Position numbers and translations under genes: made by a program | Notes under the pieces: generated by a model | The model's database searches: none | Seen by the model: the letters and a program-made list of their open reading frames with translations, nothing else | What the model was told of the DNA's origin: nothing | Source of the DNA: an uncultured Pelagibacteraceae bacterium | Lineage (GTDB): Bacteria > Pseudomonadota > Alphaproteobacteria > Pelagibacterales > Pelagibacteraceae | DNA length: 37,234 nucleotides | NCBI GenBank assembly: GCA_902573705.1 | Contig: CACGKR010000007.1 | Location: forward strand, 1 to 37,234 | Reading direction: 5' to 3' | In this document: in pieces, positions 1 to 9,543 of the stretch | Layout: every line of letters begins with the position of its first letter | How positions within the stretch are numbered: position 1 is the stretch's first letter

Positions 1-836
1 TCATAAAGTCTTGCTCTTAAAATTTTCATTCCTTTTGATTTGTTTTTATGTTGAGACTTTTCATCTTGTTGGGAAACTGAAAGGCCAGTTGGAGTATGAG
101 TTATCCTAACGGCACTATCAGTCGTGTTAACAGACTGACCTCCAGGCCCTCCAGCCCTAAATACATCTATTCGTAAGTCAGACTCATTAATTTTTAAATC
201 AACTTCTTCTGCCTCTGGTAAAACTGCAACTGTAGCTGCAGAAGTATGGACTCTACCTTGTGTCTCAGTATCTGGAACTCTTTGTACTCTATGAACTCCA
301 CTTTCATATTTCAAAGTAGAATAAATATTTTTTCCTTTTATTAAAGCTATTACTTCTTTCAAACCTCCTGCATCGCTACTTGAGATTGAAATGAGTTCTA
401 ATGACCATTTTTTTTTGTTACTTACTTTTTCATACATTTTGAATAAATCCGCTGCAAATAAACTTGCCTCCAATCCTCCTGTTCCAGCTCTTATCTCTAT
501 AATTGCATTTTTTTTATCTGCCTCATCTTTTGGTAATAAGAAGAGTTTTAATTTTTTTTCATTTTCTTTATGTTGTAATTTTAAATCATTCAATTCATTT
601 TCTGCCATTTTAATAAGTTCTTTGTCAGTTTTTTTATCTTCTAAAATTTTTTTCAACTCAGTTCTATCTTTTTCAAAAGATATATATTTTTTTGCATTTT
701 CAATAATTTCATTTAAATCAGAGTACTCCTTCGATTTTTCTGCAAATATATCTTTGTCAACATTTCCAGATGATAAATCCTTCTCTATAGATGAATGTTT
801 TTTTATTAATTCTTCAACTGTTTTTTGGGGTATCAT
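1..836 (-). CDS. prfA: Peptide chain release factor 1, C-terminus truncated by window edge
   Basis: Manual minus-strand translation from ATG at 836: [21 protein letters not shown]...[25 protein letters not shown]...[29 protein letters not shown] motif present. Missing from the ORF track because it runs off the edge. Confidence 0.95.
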   Translation of the reverse strand, partial: MIPQKTVEELIKKHSSIEKDLSSGNVDKDIFAEKSKEYSDLNEIIENAKKYISFEKDRTELKKILEDKKTDKELIKMAENELNDLKLQHKENEKKLKLFLLPKDEADKKNAIIEIRAGTGGLEASLFAADLFKMYEKVSNKKKWSLELISISSSDAGGLKEVIALIKGKNIYSTLKYESGVHRVQRVPDTETQGRVHTSAATVAVLPEAEEVDLKINESDLRIDVFRAGGPGGQSVNTTDSAVRITHTPTGLSVSQQDEKSQHKNKSKGMKILRARLY

Positions 837-839
837 TAT

Positions 840-1937
840 TTAATTATTGTCTAATTCAGTGGCTTTTTTTTCAACTTCACTTACAACTCTTGATATCATT
901 TCTTCAGTCAAAACTTTTTCTTTCTGAATGCCAGATAAGTAAAGCATATTATTCCCTTTTCTTCCTCCAGTTATTCCGATATCAGTTAGTGCAGCCTCTC
1001 CAGGGCCGTTTACAACACACCCAATAATTGACAATGTGATAGGTGTTTTAATATGAGAAAGTTTTTTTTCTAATATCTTAACTGTATCTATTACATCAAA
1101 ACCTTGCCTTGCACATGATGGGCAAGAAATGATTCTAACTCCCCTATTTCTTAAATTAAGAGATTTAAGGATTTCATTTCCAATTTTAACTTCTTTGACT
1201 GGATCGTCTGATAATGAAATTCTAATCGTATCTCCAATACCACTTAAAAGCAATGACCCAATTCCAATTGATGATTTTATACTTCCTGCTACAAAACTTC
1301 CAGCCTCTGTTATGCCAAGATGGAGAGGATAGTCTGTCGCTTTTGAAAGTTGTCTATAAGCCTCGATTGATAAAAAAACATCTGAAGATTTAACGCTTAT
1401 TTTTAAATTAAAAAAATCTTCATCTTCAAGAATTTTTATATTTCTCAAAGCACTCTCTACCAATGCCTCTGGACATGGCTCCTTAAATTTCTCAAGTATA
1501 TCTTTTTCCAAAGAGCCAGCATTAACTCCTACTCTTATAGAGCAGTTATTGTTCTTTGCAGCTCTTATGATCTCTTTTATTTTTTTTTTATCTCCAATAT
1601 TTCCTGGGTTAATTCTTAAACAGCTCGCGCCACTTTCAGCAGCTTCGATTGCTCGTTTGTAATGAAAATGAATGTCAGCAATAACAGGTATGTCGACATG
1701 TTTTATGATTTCTTTTAGAGCTTTTGTGGAGGACTCATCTGGACATGAAACTCTAACTAAGTCTGCACCTTCACCTTGAATTTCATTAATTTGTTCAATA
1801 GTAGCTTTAATATTAGTTGTTAAAGTATTAGTCATGGACTGCACTGTTATTGGATTTTCACCTCCAATTTTTATGTTACCAACATTAATGACTTTTGTTT
1901 TTCTTCTGTTTATATCTCTGAATGGTCTTATGCTCAT
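840..1937 (-). CDS. ispG: 4-hydroxy-3-methylbut-2-enyl diphosphate synthase (GcpE/IspG)
   Basis: 365 aa; [31 protein letters not shown] and [10 protein letters not shown] motifs. Confidence 0.97.
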   Translation of the reverse strand: MSIRPFRDINRRKTKVINVGNIKIGGENPITVQSMTNTLTTNIKATIEQINEIQGEGADLVRVSCPDESSTKALKEIIKHVDIPVIADIHFHYKRAIEAAESGASCLRINPGNIGDKKKIKEIIRAAKNNNCSIRVGVNAGSLEKDILEKFKEPCPEALVESALRNIKILEDEDFFNLKISVKSSDVFLSIEAYRQLSKATDYPLHLGITEAGSFVAGSIKSSIGIGSLLLSGIGDTIRISLSDDPVKEVKIGNEILKSLNLRNRGVRIISCPSCARQGFDVIDTVKILEKKLSHIKTPITLSIIGCVVNGPGEAALTDIGITGGRKGNNMLYLSGIQKEKVLTEEMISRVVSEVEKKATELDNN

Positions 1938-1940
1938 TTT

Positions 1941-3155
1941 TTATTTATCTAGTTTAAATTCCTTATGTAATGCCATTAAAGCTTTTTTAGTATTTTTTTT
2001 ATTGATTAATACTGAAATTTTAATTTCTGATGTTGATATCACCATTATATTTATATTCCTGTTTGCTAAAGCTTGAAACATTCTAAAAGTTACACCTGGC
2101 GTTGAAATCATTCCTACCCCAATAACAGAAATTTTACAAACATCTTTTTCAAATAATAATTTTCTAAAATTAATATTTTGATTATTTCTTATAATCTTTT
2201 TTGTCTTCAATAAATCATCAGTTTTAATTGTAAATGTTAAATCTGTTTCCTTTCCATTAGCAGAGATATTTTGAACAACCATATCAACATTTACTAAATT
2301 TTTAGATAATGGCTTGAAAATTGATGCTGCTACACCTGGCTTATCCTTAACGCCAACTAAAGTCACTTTGGAATCATTATGAGTGAAAGAAATTCCAGTG
2401 ATAATTTTATTATTTGTAATATTTGATTTTTTTGTAATTAACGTTCCTGATTTTTTAATAAATGAGGATTTCACTTCAATATCGACTCTATTTAATCGAG
2501 CATCTTGAATTGAAACTGGTTGCATAACTTTAGCTCCTAAGGATGCCATCTCCAACATTTCTTCATATGAGATAACTTTAATTTTTTTAGCTTTATTTAA
2601 TTTATTTGGATCTGTTGTGTACACTCCTTCAACATCAGTATAAATTACACATCGTTCAGCTTTAAAAAATTTTGCAAGCATTATCGCGCTCGCATCTGAT
2701 CCACCTCTTCCAATTGTGGTAATTCTTTCTTCATTATTTATTCCCTGAAAACCAGTTATAATTGGTATGCCACCAATTTTGAGATATCTTAAAACTTTAT
2801 TTTTATTGATATGACTAATTCTTGAGTTTTTATTTAAACCCTTTGTAATTATTGGTATTTGCCAAGCTAGCCAAGATCTTGATTCATAACCTTCGTGTAT
2901 TAATCTTCCTGCAATTAGTGAACAAGCTATTTGCTCTCCAGTTGAGACTAATACATCATACTCTGTGTCTGCAAAATTTTCACTCAACTCTTTAGATTTT
3001 TTAATCAACTCATTTGTCACACCGCTCATTGCAGATGAGACAACAATTACTCTGTAATTTTTTTTTCTATAATCACCTATTATCTTGACTATTTTTTTAA
3101 TTTTTTTAATTGTTCCGACTGATGTTCCACCAAATTTTAAAACTACAATTTTCAT
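1941..3155 (-). CDS. lysC: Aspartate kinase
   Basis: 404 aa; KFGGTSVG start, GRGGSDASA, two C-terminal ACT-like domains. Confidence 0.97.
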   Translation of the reverse strand: MKIVVLKFGGTSVGTIKKIKKIVKIIGDYRKKNYRVIVVSSAMSGVTNELIKKSKELSENFADTEYDVLVSTGEQIACSLIAGRLIHEGYESRSWLAWQIPIITKGLNKNSRISHINKNKVLRYLKIGGIPIITGFQGINNEERITTIGRGGSDASAIMLAKFFKAERCVIYTDVEGVYTTDPNKLNKAKKIKVISYEEMLEMASLGAKVMQPVSIQDARLNRVDIEVKSSFIKKSGTLITKKSNITNNKIITGISFTHNDSKVTLVGVKDKPGVAASIFKPLSKNLVNVDMVVQNISANGKETDLTFTIKTDDLLKTKKIIRNNQNINFRKLLFEKDVCKISVIGVGMISTPGVTFRMFQALANRNINIMVISTSEIKISVLINKKNTKKALMALHKEFKLDK

Positions 3156-3221
3156 GCTAAATTAATCTCTAAATTAAAATATATTGATAAAATTCATGTT
3201 GAATATAAAATCAACTAATTA

Positions 3222-3953
3222 ATGAAAACTAACACAATAAATAAAAAAGAAATAGAAAAATTTTCTAAAATGGCTGAAGAATGGTGGGATCCTACAGGAA
3301 AATTCAAGCCACTTCATAAATTTAACCCAATTAGAATTTCCTATATCAAAAATAATATAATTAGCTCATTTAAACTTGATACATCAGGTAATAAACCACT
3401 AAAAAAAGTAAAAATCTTGGATATTGGTTGCGGTGGTGGACTTTTGTCAGAACCGATGAGTAGATTGGGTGCCGAAGTTATTGGAATAGACGCATCAAAT
3501 AAAAACATTAATGTTGCAAAATTACACGCCAAAAAAAATAATTTAGATATTAAGTATATTTGTTCCTCTCCAGAAAATCTAAATACTAAAATTAAATTTG
3601 ATGTAATACTTAATATGGAAATCATTGAACATGTTGAAGATGTAAAAATTTTTTTAGAGTCTTGTTCAAAACTTTTAAAGAAAAACGGCATAATGTTTGT
3701 TGCCACTTTAAATAAAACTTTAAAATCATATTTATTTGCAATTATAGGTGCTGAGTATGTTTTACGTTGGCTTCCTATTGGCACTCACGAGTGGGAAAAA
3801 TTTGTAAAACCTGAAGATCTAATTAAATTATTAAAAAAATATAATTTTAGTTTAGATTCTTTGGATGGTATGAAGTTTAATATTATTAAAGATGAGTGGA
3901 AATTAAGTTCAGATAAATCAATTAATTACATAGGAAAATTTATAAAAAACTAA
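3222..3953 (+). CDS. ubiG: Ubiquinone biosynthesis O-methyltransferase
   Basis: 243 aa; EEWWDPTGKFKPLHKFNPIRISYI and SAM motif ILDIGCGGGLLSEPMSRLGAEVIGID. Confidence 0.95.
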   Translation: MKTNTINKKEIEKFSKMAEEWWDPTGKFKPLHKFNPIRISYIKNNIISSFKLDTSGNKPLKKVKILDIGCGGGLLSEPMSRLGAEVIGIDASNKNINVAKLHAKKNNLDIKYICSSPENLNTKIKFDVILNMEIIEHVEDVKIFLESCSKLLKKNGIMFVATLNKTLKSYLFAIIGAEYVLRWLPIGTHEWEKFVKPEDLIKLLKKYNFSLDSLDGMKFNIIKDEWKLSSDKSINYIGKFIKN

Positions 3954-4378
3954 TTATTTTTATCTTCTATCCAAGGAATAGTTTCTGCATTTATACCTTC
4001 ATCCTTTAGTTCTTTAATCTCATCATTTGTTGCTGTACCAAAAATTCCTTTATCTTTTTTCTTATTGCTGTAATGAATAGATCTTGCTTCATAAGCAAAA
4101 TTTTTACCTACATATTCAAAATTTTTTTTTATGAATTTTTGATACTCTTTAATTTTTTTGTTAATTTCTTCTACTTTAATATCTTTTTTCTCAAAATTTT
4201 CCTCATTTACATTACTAATTAGCTTTGGTGCCATTAATGTTTTTTCAATTTTTTTAGAATTGCATAAGTGACAGTTCAAAAAATTTTTTTTCTTTAATCT
4301 TTCAAATTCTTTTGATGAAGCAAACCAGCTATCAAATTTTGAGCTACAATCTTTACAAATTAATCTATACTTTATCAT
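3950..4378 (-). CDS. DUF1178 family protein
   Basis: 142 aa; MIKYRLICKDCSSKFDSWFASSKEFERLKKKNFLNCHLC N-terminus typical of the family. Confidence 0.85.
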   Translation of the reverse strand: MIKYRLICKDCSSKFDSWFASSKEFERLKKKNFLNCHLCNSKKIEKTLMAPKLISNVNEENFEKKDIKVEEINKKIKEYQKFIKKNFEYVGKNFAYEARSIHYSNKKKDKGIFGTATNDEIKELKDEGINAETIPWIEDKNN

Positions 4379-4418
4379 GCTGAATATTTAATAATTATTT
4401 CTTAAAATTCAATATTTG

Positions 4419-5720
4419 TTAGCTCCTATAGTCTGCATTTATTTCTACATATTTTTTTGTAAGATCCATTGTATAAGCAGTAAAATTTTTTGAACCTTTT
4501 GAAATATTCACTGTTATATCTATATTATCCCTTTTCATATAATTTGAAGTAACTTCTTCATCATAATTAATACTTAGTTTTCCATTTTGAATAATAGTTA
4601 TTTCTCCAAATTTAATTGATAATTTTTCTATATTAATTGGAACATTGGCTTTACCTATTGCCATTATTATTCTTCCCCAATTCGGATCTTCCCCAGCAAT
4701 AGCAGTTTTAATTAATGGAGAGTTTGCTATTGAAAAAGCAATTTTTTTTGCGTCATTTTCATTTTTGCAATTATGTAAGTTAATTGTAATAAATTTAGAT
4801 GCACCTTCGCCATCAGCTACAACTCTTTTTGCTAAATTAAGTAATACTTTATTCAATGCACTATCAAAATCTCTAATTTTTACATCATTAATATTATTAA
4901 TTTTTGAGTGTTTGGCTTTACCAGTGGAAAATATTGAGACCATATCATTTGTACTTGTATCGCTATCACAACTAATCGCATTAAATGTTGATGCTATATT
5001 CTTTTTTAGCAATTTTTTCAAAATAATATTTGTAATATCGGCGTCAGTAAATAGATAGCAAAGGGTAGTGGCCATATTAGGCTGAATCATACCCGACCCT
5101 TTAGCAACACCAAATATTTTAATTTTACTATTGCCAATTGAGCATTCTTCCATTGCCATTTTGGGCTGAGTATCTGTGGTCATAATTCCAAGCGCTGCCT
5201 TCATCCAAATATATTTATTCTGTGTATACTTAATTTTACCTATTAAATCTGGAATTTTTATCTTGATTTTTTCTTCAGGAAAAGTTTCACCTATCGTGCC
5301 TGTACATCCAAAAATAATTTCTTTTGATTTAATTTTTTTAGGTTTATCCTCATCTTGTTTTTGTTTGGTTGAGAGTTGATCAGAGATTAATTCTGCAATT
5401 TTCTCTAAACTTTTCAATCCTTGCTTTCCTGTAAAACAATTTGCATTTCTCGTATTTACCAAGAGTGAAAATACTTTTTTTACTTTAGTACTTAGATTCC
5501 ATTTAATATTTTCGGAAATAATTTTTGACTGTGTATATACTGAGGCATAATTAGCACCCTCTCTAAAATAAAACATAACCAAATCGTCTCTTGGATCTTT
5601 ATATAAATTTGCACTAACAGTTGAAATCGACACTCCATTTATATGATCTAAATCTTGAAATTCCTTCATTCTCTTATTTTTTGATTTAGAAGATAAAAAA
5701 TTGCTTAAATTAATACCCAT
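4419..5720 (-). CDS. argJ: Glutamate N-acetyltransferase / amino-acid N-acetyltransferase
   Basis: 433 aa; TTDTQPKMA nucleophile region, DGEGASKF, AGEDPNWGRI. Confidence 0.95.
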   Translation of the reverse strand: MGINLSNFLSSKSKNKRMKEFQDLDHINGVSISTVSANLYKDPRDDLVMFYFREGANYASVYTQSKIISENIKWNLSTKVKKVFSLLVNTRNANCFTGKQGLKSLEKIAELISDQLSTKQKQDEDKPKKIKSKEIIFGCTGTIGETFPEEKIKIKIPDLIGKIKYTQNKYIWMKAALGIMTTDTQPKMAMEECSIGNSKIKIFGVAKGSGMIQPNMATTLCYLFTDADITNIILKKLLKKNIASTFNAISCDSDTSTNDMVSIFSTGKAKHSKINNINDVKIRDFDSALNKVLLNLAKRVVADGEGASKFITINLHNCKNENDAKKIAFSIANSPLIKTAIAGEDPNWGRIIMAIGKANVPINIEKLSIKFGEITIIQNGKLSINYDEEVTSNYMKRDNIDITVNISKGSKNFTAYTMDLTKKYVEINADYRS

Positions 5721-5785
5721 AGTATTTAAAATATTTATTTAATAATTATATTAAAGGATATAAGTAAATAATAAATTAAAAATTA

Positions 5786-8350
5786 ATGCTAAATCCTTTA
5801 AGCTTTTTCTCAAAAATCATAAAATCTAGTAATCAAAGAGAACTTGATAAAATATCTAAAATTGTTACAAAAATTAACTCTTTAGAAGAGACTGTTAAAG
5901 ATTTAAAAGACGAAGATTTTCCAGAAAAGACGGACCAATTTAAAAAAAGAATTAAAAATGGAGAAACTTTAGATGAAATACTGCCTGAAGCCTTTGCACT
6001 TGTCAGGGAAGCTTCTAGAAGAAAGCGAAATGAAAGACACTTTGATGTGCAAATAATTGGGGGGATAGTTCTTCATCAGGCGAAAATTGCTGAAATGAAA
6101 ACAGGTGAGGGAAAAACATTAACGATTACACTTGCAGCTTATCTTAATGCACTCAACGAAAAAGGAGTTCATATTGTAACAGTCAACGACTATTTAGCAA
6201 AAAGGGATTCTCAAGAAATGGGAGAAATTTATAATTTTTTGGGTCTTAGTTCGGGTTTCATTAATAATGAACAAAATGATATTGAAAGAAGGAATAACTA
6301 TAATTGTGATGTTACATACGCAACAAATAGTGAACTTGGATTTGATTATCTAAGAGATAATATGAAATTTTCTCAAAATGAAATGGTTCAAAGAGAACAT
6401 TTTTTTTCAATCGTTGATGAAATAGATTCATGTTTAATAGATGAAGCAAGAACACCTTTAGTAATATCAGGTGCTGCTGAAGACAAAACAAATCAATATT
6501 TATCTATCGATAAATTAGTCAAAAAATTAGATAAAAAAGATTATGAGATTGACGAAAAAGATAAAAATATTCTCTTAACAAATGAAGGTATAAATAACAT
6601 TGAAAGAATTTTTTCTACTGCAGGGATTTTAAAAAATAACAATTTTTATGATCCAGAAAATTTAAATTTAGTTCATCATGTAAATCAAGCTTTGCGAGCC
6701 AATCATTTATTTGTAAAAGGTAAGGATTACATTGTTCAAAATAATTCTTTAAAAATAATTGACGAATTAACAGGTAGAATTCTTGAAGGCAGACGGTTCG
6801 GTGATGGATTACATCAAGCGCTGGAAGCTAAAGAAAAAATTGACATTCAAGCTGAAAATCAGACATTAGCATCAATTACTTATCAAAATTATTTTAAATT
6901 ATACAAAAAAATCTCTGGATGTACTGGTACTGCAATTACAGAAGCAGCAGAATTTTTTGAAATTTATAATTTACCAGTAATTGTAATCCCAACTAATAAA
7001 AAAATGATAAGAAAAGATTTAAATGATCAGATATTTCGAACTGAAAAAGAAAAAAATGATGCCATTATAAAAAAAATAAGTGAAAGCCATAAAACTGGAC
7101 AGCCTCTTTTAATTTTTACTTCTAGTATTAACAAATCAGAAGTCTATTCTGCTCTATTAAAAAAAGAGAATATTAAACATGTTGTCTTAAACGCCAAAAA
7201 TCATAAAAATGAGGCCGAAATTATTGCCAATGCTGGAACAGAGGGATCTGTAATAATCACTACTAGTATTTCTGGAAGAGGTGTTGATATACAGCTTGGT
7301 GGTAAAAAAGGTTCTATAGAAGATGACAAACTTAGAGAAAATAAAGAAAAAATTAAGACTATTGGTGGATTATTTGTCATTGGAACAGAAAGAATGGAGT
7401 CAAGAAGAGTCGATAATCAAGCAAGAGGAAGATCTGGTCGTCAAGGTGATGAAGGTCATTCGGTTTTTTATGTAAGTCTTGAAGATGATTTAATGAGAAT
7501 TTTTGGATCAGAGTCGATGAATAACATATTAGAAAAATTAGGTCTAAAAGATGGAGAAAGTATTGACCACCCATGGATTAATAAAGCTTTAGAGAGAGCT
7601 CAACAAAAAGTTGAAGCAAGAAACTTCGATATTAGAAAAACTTTGATTAAATTTGACAATGTTCTTAATGATCAAAGACATGTGATTTTTTCACAGAGAA
7701 AAGATGCAATGAATAGTAATCAAATTTTTGAGTATTCTGAACAATTTTTAGAAGAGATTTTACAAAATTTAATTCATCTTAAAACTCAGAAGCTATCAAG
7801 TCCAAAGAGTAGTGAATTTGACAATAAACTAAGATCTATCTTGGGAAAAAATTTTAATGAAGACGAATTTAAGAATTTTATTTCAGCTAATGATCATGAT
7901 TTTAAAGAAAATATAACAAAAAAATTCAAAGAGTCTCGCGAGGAAAGAATTAAATTTATAGGAGAAGAGCAGTCCAAAGAAATTGAAAAAAGAGTGTTTT
8001 TACAATCAATTGATATTAATTGGAAATCACATATTCAATATTTAGAACAACTAAGACAAGTTATAGGTTTAAGATCATATGGACAAAGAGACCCTTTAAT
8101 TGAATATAAGAAGGAAGCTTTTAATTTATTTGAAAATTTATTAGATAAATTGAAACTTGATTTTATAACGATTCTAATGAATCTTAAAGTTATTGAAAAA
8201 ATTCAAGATGAAAGTTTTAAAGAAAAAAATTCAAAAATTATGAATAACCCTAAATGTCTTTTATTATTAAAAAAAGATCAGAAGATTTCTCGAAACGATA
8301 GATGTGAGGCGACTGGAAAGAAATTTAAAAATTGTTGCGGTGCGTTATAA
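5786..8350 (+). CDS. secA: Preprotein translocase ATPase SecA
   Basis: 854 aa; EMKTGEGKTL Walker A, VDEIDSCLIDEARTPL, GRSGRQGDEG; degenerate C-terminal SEC-C motif. Confidence 0.97.
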   Translation: MLNPLSFFSKIIKSSNQRELDKISKIVTKINSLEETVKDLKDEDFPEKTDQFKKRIKNGETLDEILPEAFALVREASRRKRNERHFDVQIIGGIVLHQAKIAEMKTGEGKTLTITLAAYLNALNEKGVHIVTVNDYLAKRDSQEMGEIYNFLGLSSGFINNEQNDIERRNNYNCDVTYATNSELGFDYLRDNMKFSQNEMVQREHFFSIVDEIDSCLIDEARTPLVISGAAEDKTNQYLSIDKLVKKLDKKDYEIDEKDKNILLTNEGINNIERIFSTAGILKNNNFYDPENLNLVHHVNQALRANHLFVKGKDYIVQNNSLKIIDELTGRILEGRRFGDGLHQALEAKEKIDIQAENQTLASITYQNYFKLYKKISGCTGTAITEAAEFFEIYNLPVIVIPTNKKMIRKDLNDQIFRTEKEKNDAIIKKISESHKTGQPLLIFTSSINKSEVYSALLKKENIKHVVLNAKNHKNEAEIIANAGTEGSVIITTSISGRGVDIQLGGKKGSIEDDKLRENKEKIKTIGGLFVIGTERMESRRVDNQARGRSGRQGDEGHSVFYVSLEDDLMRIFGSESMNNILEKLGLKDGESIDHPWINKALERAQQKVEARNFDIRKTLIKFDNVLNDQRHVIFSQRKDAMNSNQIFEYSEQFLEEILQNLIHLKTQKLSSPKSSEFDNKLRSILGKNFNEDEFKNFISANDHDFKENITKKFKESREERIKFIGEEQSKEIEKRVFLQSIDINWKSHIQYLEQLRQVIGLRSYGQRDPLIEYKKEAFNLFENLLDKLKLDFITILMNLKVIEKIQDESFKEKNSKIMNNPKCLLLLKKDQKISRNDRCEATGKKFKNCCGAL

Positions 8351-9442
8351 AAAAATAAATAAAGATATCAAAATAACTGTTATAAAAGATATGCCAAAAA
8401 TTAATATTTTTTTAGATTTTGGAATTTGATTAAAATTATTTGTTTGAGGTTGTAATGAACTTATTTGATCTAAATTACTTATAAAGCCTTTATTTCGTCC
8501 AATTCTTAAAAATTTATTCTTTCTATTTTCAAAAACTTCTTGAGGTGTCATTTGATTATAGATGTCCAAATTTTTAGATATGGAAGCCCTAACATTCTGA
8601 AGCATTAATTCTTTATCTCTGTGAGCCCCACCGGCTGGTTCCGAAATTATTTCATCAATTATTTCAAGTTCTAACAAATCTTTTGAAGTAAGTTTCATAG
8701 CTTTAGCAGCATCAAGCATTTTTTTTGGATCCCTCCATAAAATAGTTGCACACCCCTCTGGTGATATCACTGAATAAATTGCATTTTCCAACATAACAAC
8801 TTTGTTTGATGAGGCTAGAGCAATCGCTCCTCCTGATCCGCCCTCACCTATAATAATTGATATTGTAGGAACTTTTAATTTCATACAACATTCAATAGAT
8901 TTTGCAATCGCCTCTGCTTGACCTCTTTCTTCGGCACCAACACCCGGGTAGGCTCCAGGTGTGTCTATAAAAGATATAACTGGTATTTTAAATTTATCAG
9001 CTAACTTCATAAGGCGTATTGTTTTTCTATATCCTTCTGGTCTCATCATTCCAAAATTTCTTTCAATCCGCGAATCCAGATCTTCACCCTTTTCCTGGCC
9101 AATTATTAAAACTGATTGTCCTTTAAATTTGCCAAACCCAGTTAAAACTGACTTATCTTCTCCATAATTTCTGTCTCCTGAGAGTAAAATAAAATCCTCA
9201 AATAAATTATCTATAAAAAACTTTGATTTAGGTCTGTCCTCATGTCTAGCAACCATAGTTGTTTGCCAAGGATCTAGATTTAAGTAAATTGAATTTAATT
9301 TTTCATCTAGCTCCTTTTGTGCTTTAGAAATTCTTTGTGTATCTACTTCTGAAAGTCCACTTTGATTATATGGATCTTTTAACTTTTCAATTTCATTTTC
9401 TAAATCTTTGATATCTGTTTCAAAATTAAGATAGTTTTTCAT
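8345..9442 (-). CDS. accA: Acetyl-CoA carboxylase carboxyltransferase alpha subunit with C-terminal hydrophobic tail
   Basis: 365 aa; FIDTPGAYPGVGAEERGQ, GEGGSGGAIA, ISPEGCATILW; extra C-terminus ending KKILIFGISFITVILISLFIFL. Confidence 0.95.
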   Translation of the reverse strand: MKNYLNFETDIKDLENEIEKLKDPYNQSGLSEVDTQRISKAQKELDEKLNSIYLNLDPWQTTMVARHEDRPKSKFFIDNLFEDFILLSGDRNYGEDKSVLTGFGKFKGQSVLIIGQEKGEDLDSRIERNFGMMRPEGYRKTIRLMKLADKFKIPVISFIDTPGAYPGVGAEERGQAEAIAKSIECCMKLKVPTISIIIGEGGSGGAIALASSNKVVMLENAIYSVISPEGCATILWRDPKKMLDAAKAMKLTSKDLLELEIIDEIISEPAGGAHRDKELMLQNVRASISKNLDIYNQMTPQEVFENRKNKFLRIGRNKGFISNLDQISSLQPQTNNFNQIPKSKKILIFGISFITVILISLFIFL

Positions 9443-9474
9443 ATTAGATCTAATTATTACATATGTATGAAAAA

Positions 9475-9490
9475 TGACAACAAAATGTCA
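9475..9490. promoter_or_regulatory. Candidate operator dyad TGACA-N6-TGTCA in the accA/glcB divergent intergenic region
   Basis: Perfect 5-bp inverted repeat read directly; a second palindrome TACATATGTA lies at 9458-9467. Function is inferred only. Confidence 0.3.
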
Positions 9491-9543
9491 ATGTTTACAT
9501 AAATTATTTGACTTAATTTTATTAGGGTTTTAAAAATATACTA

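Noticed and set aside
391-1027. Track ORFs 391-843 and 791-1027 on +
   Set aside because: Antisense to prfA and ispG; low-complexity Phe/Ser/Leu-rich translations typical of the reverse complement of AT-rich genes.
1129-2076. Track ORFs 1129-1332 and 1834-2076 on +
   Set aside because: Antisense shadows of ispG and lysC.
3341-3784. 147-aa minus ORF
   Set aside because: Antisense to ubiG, no recognisable domain.
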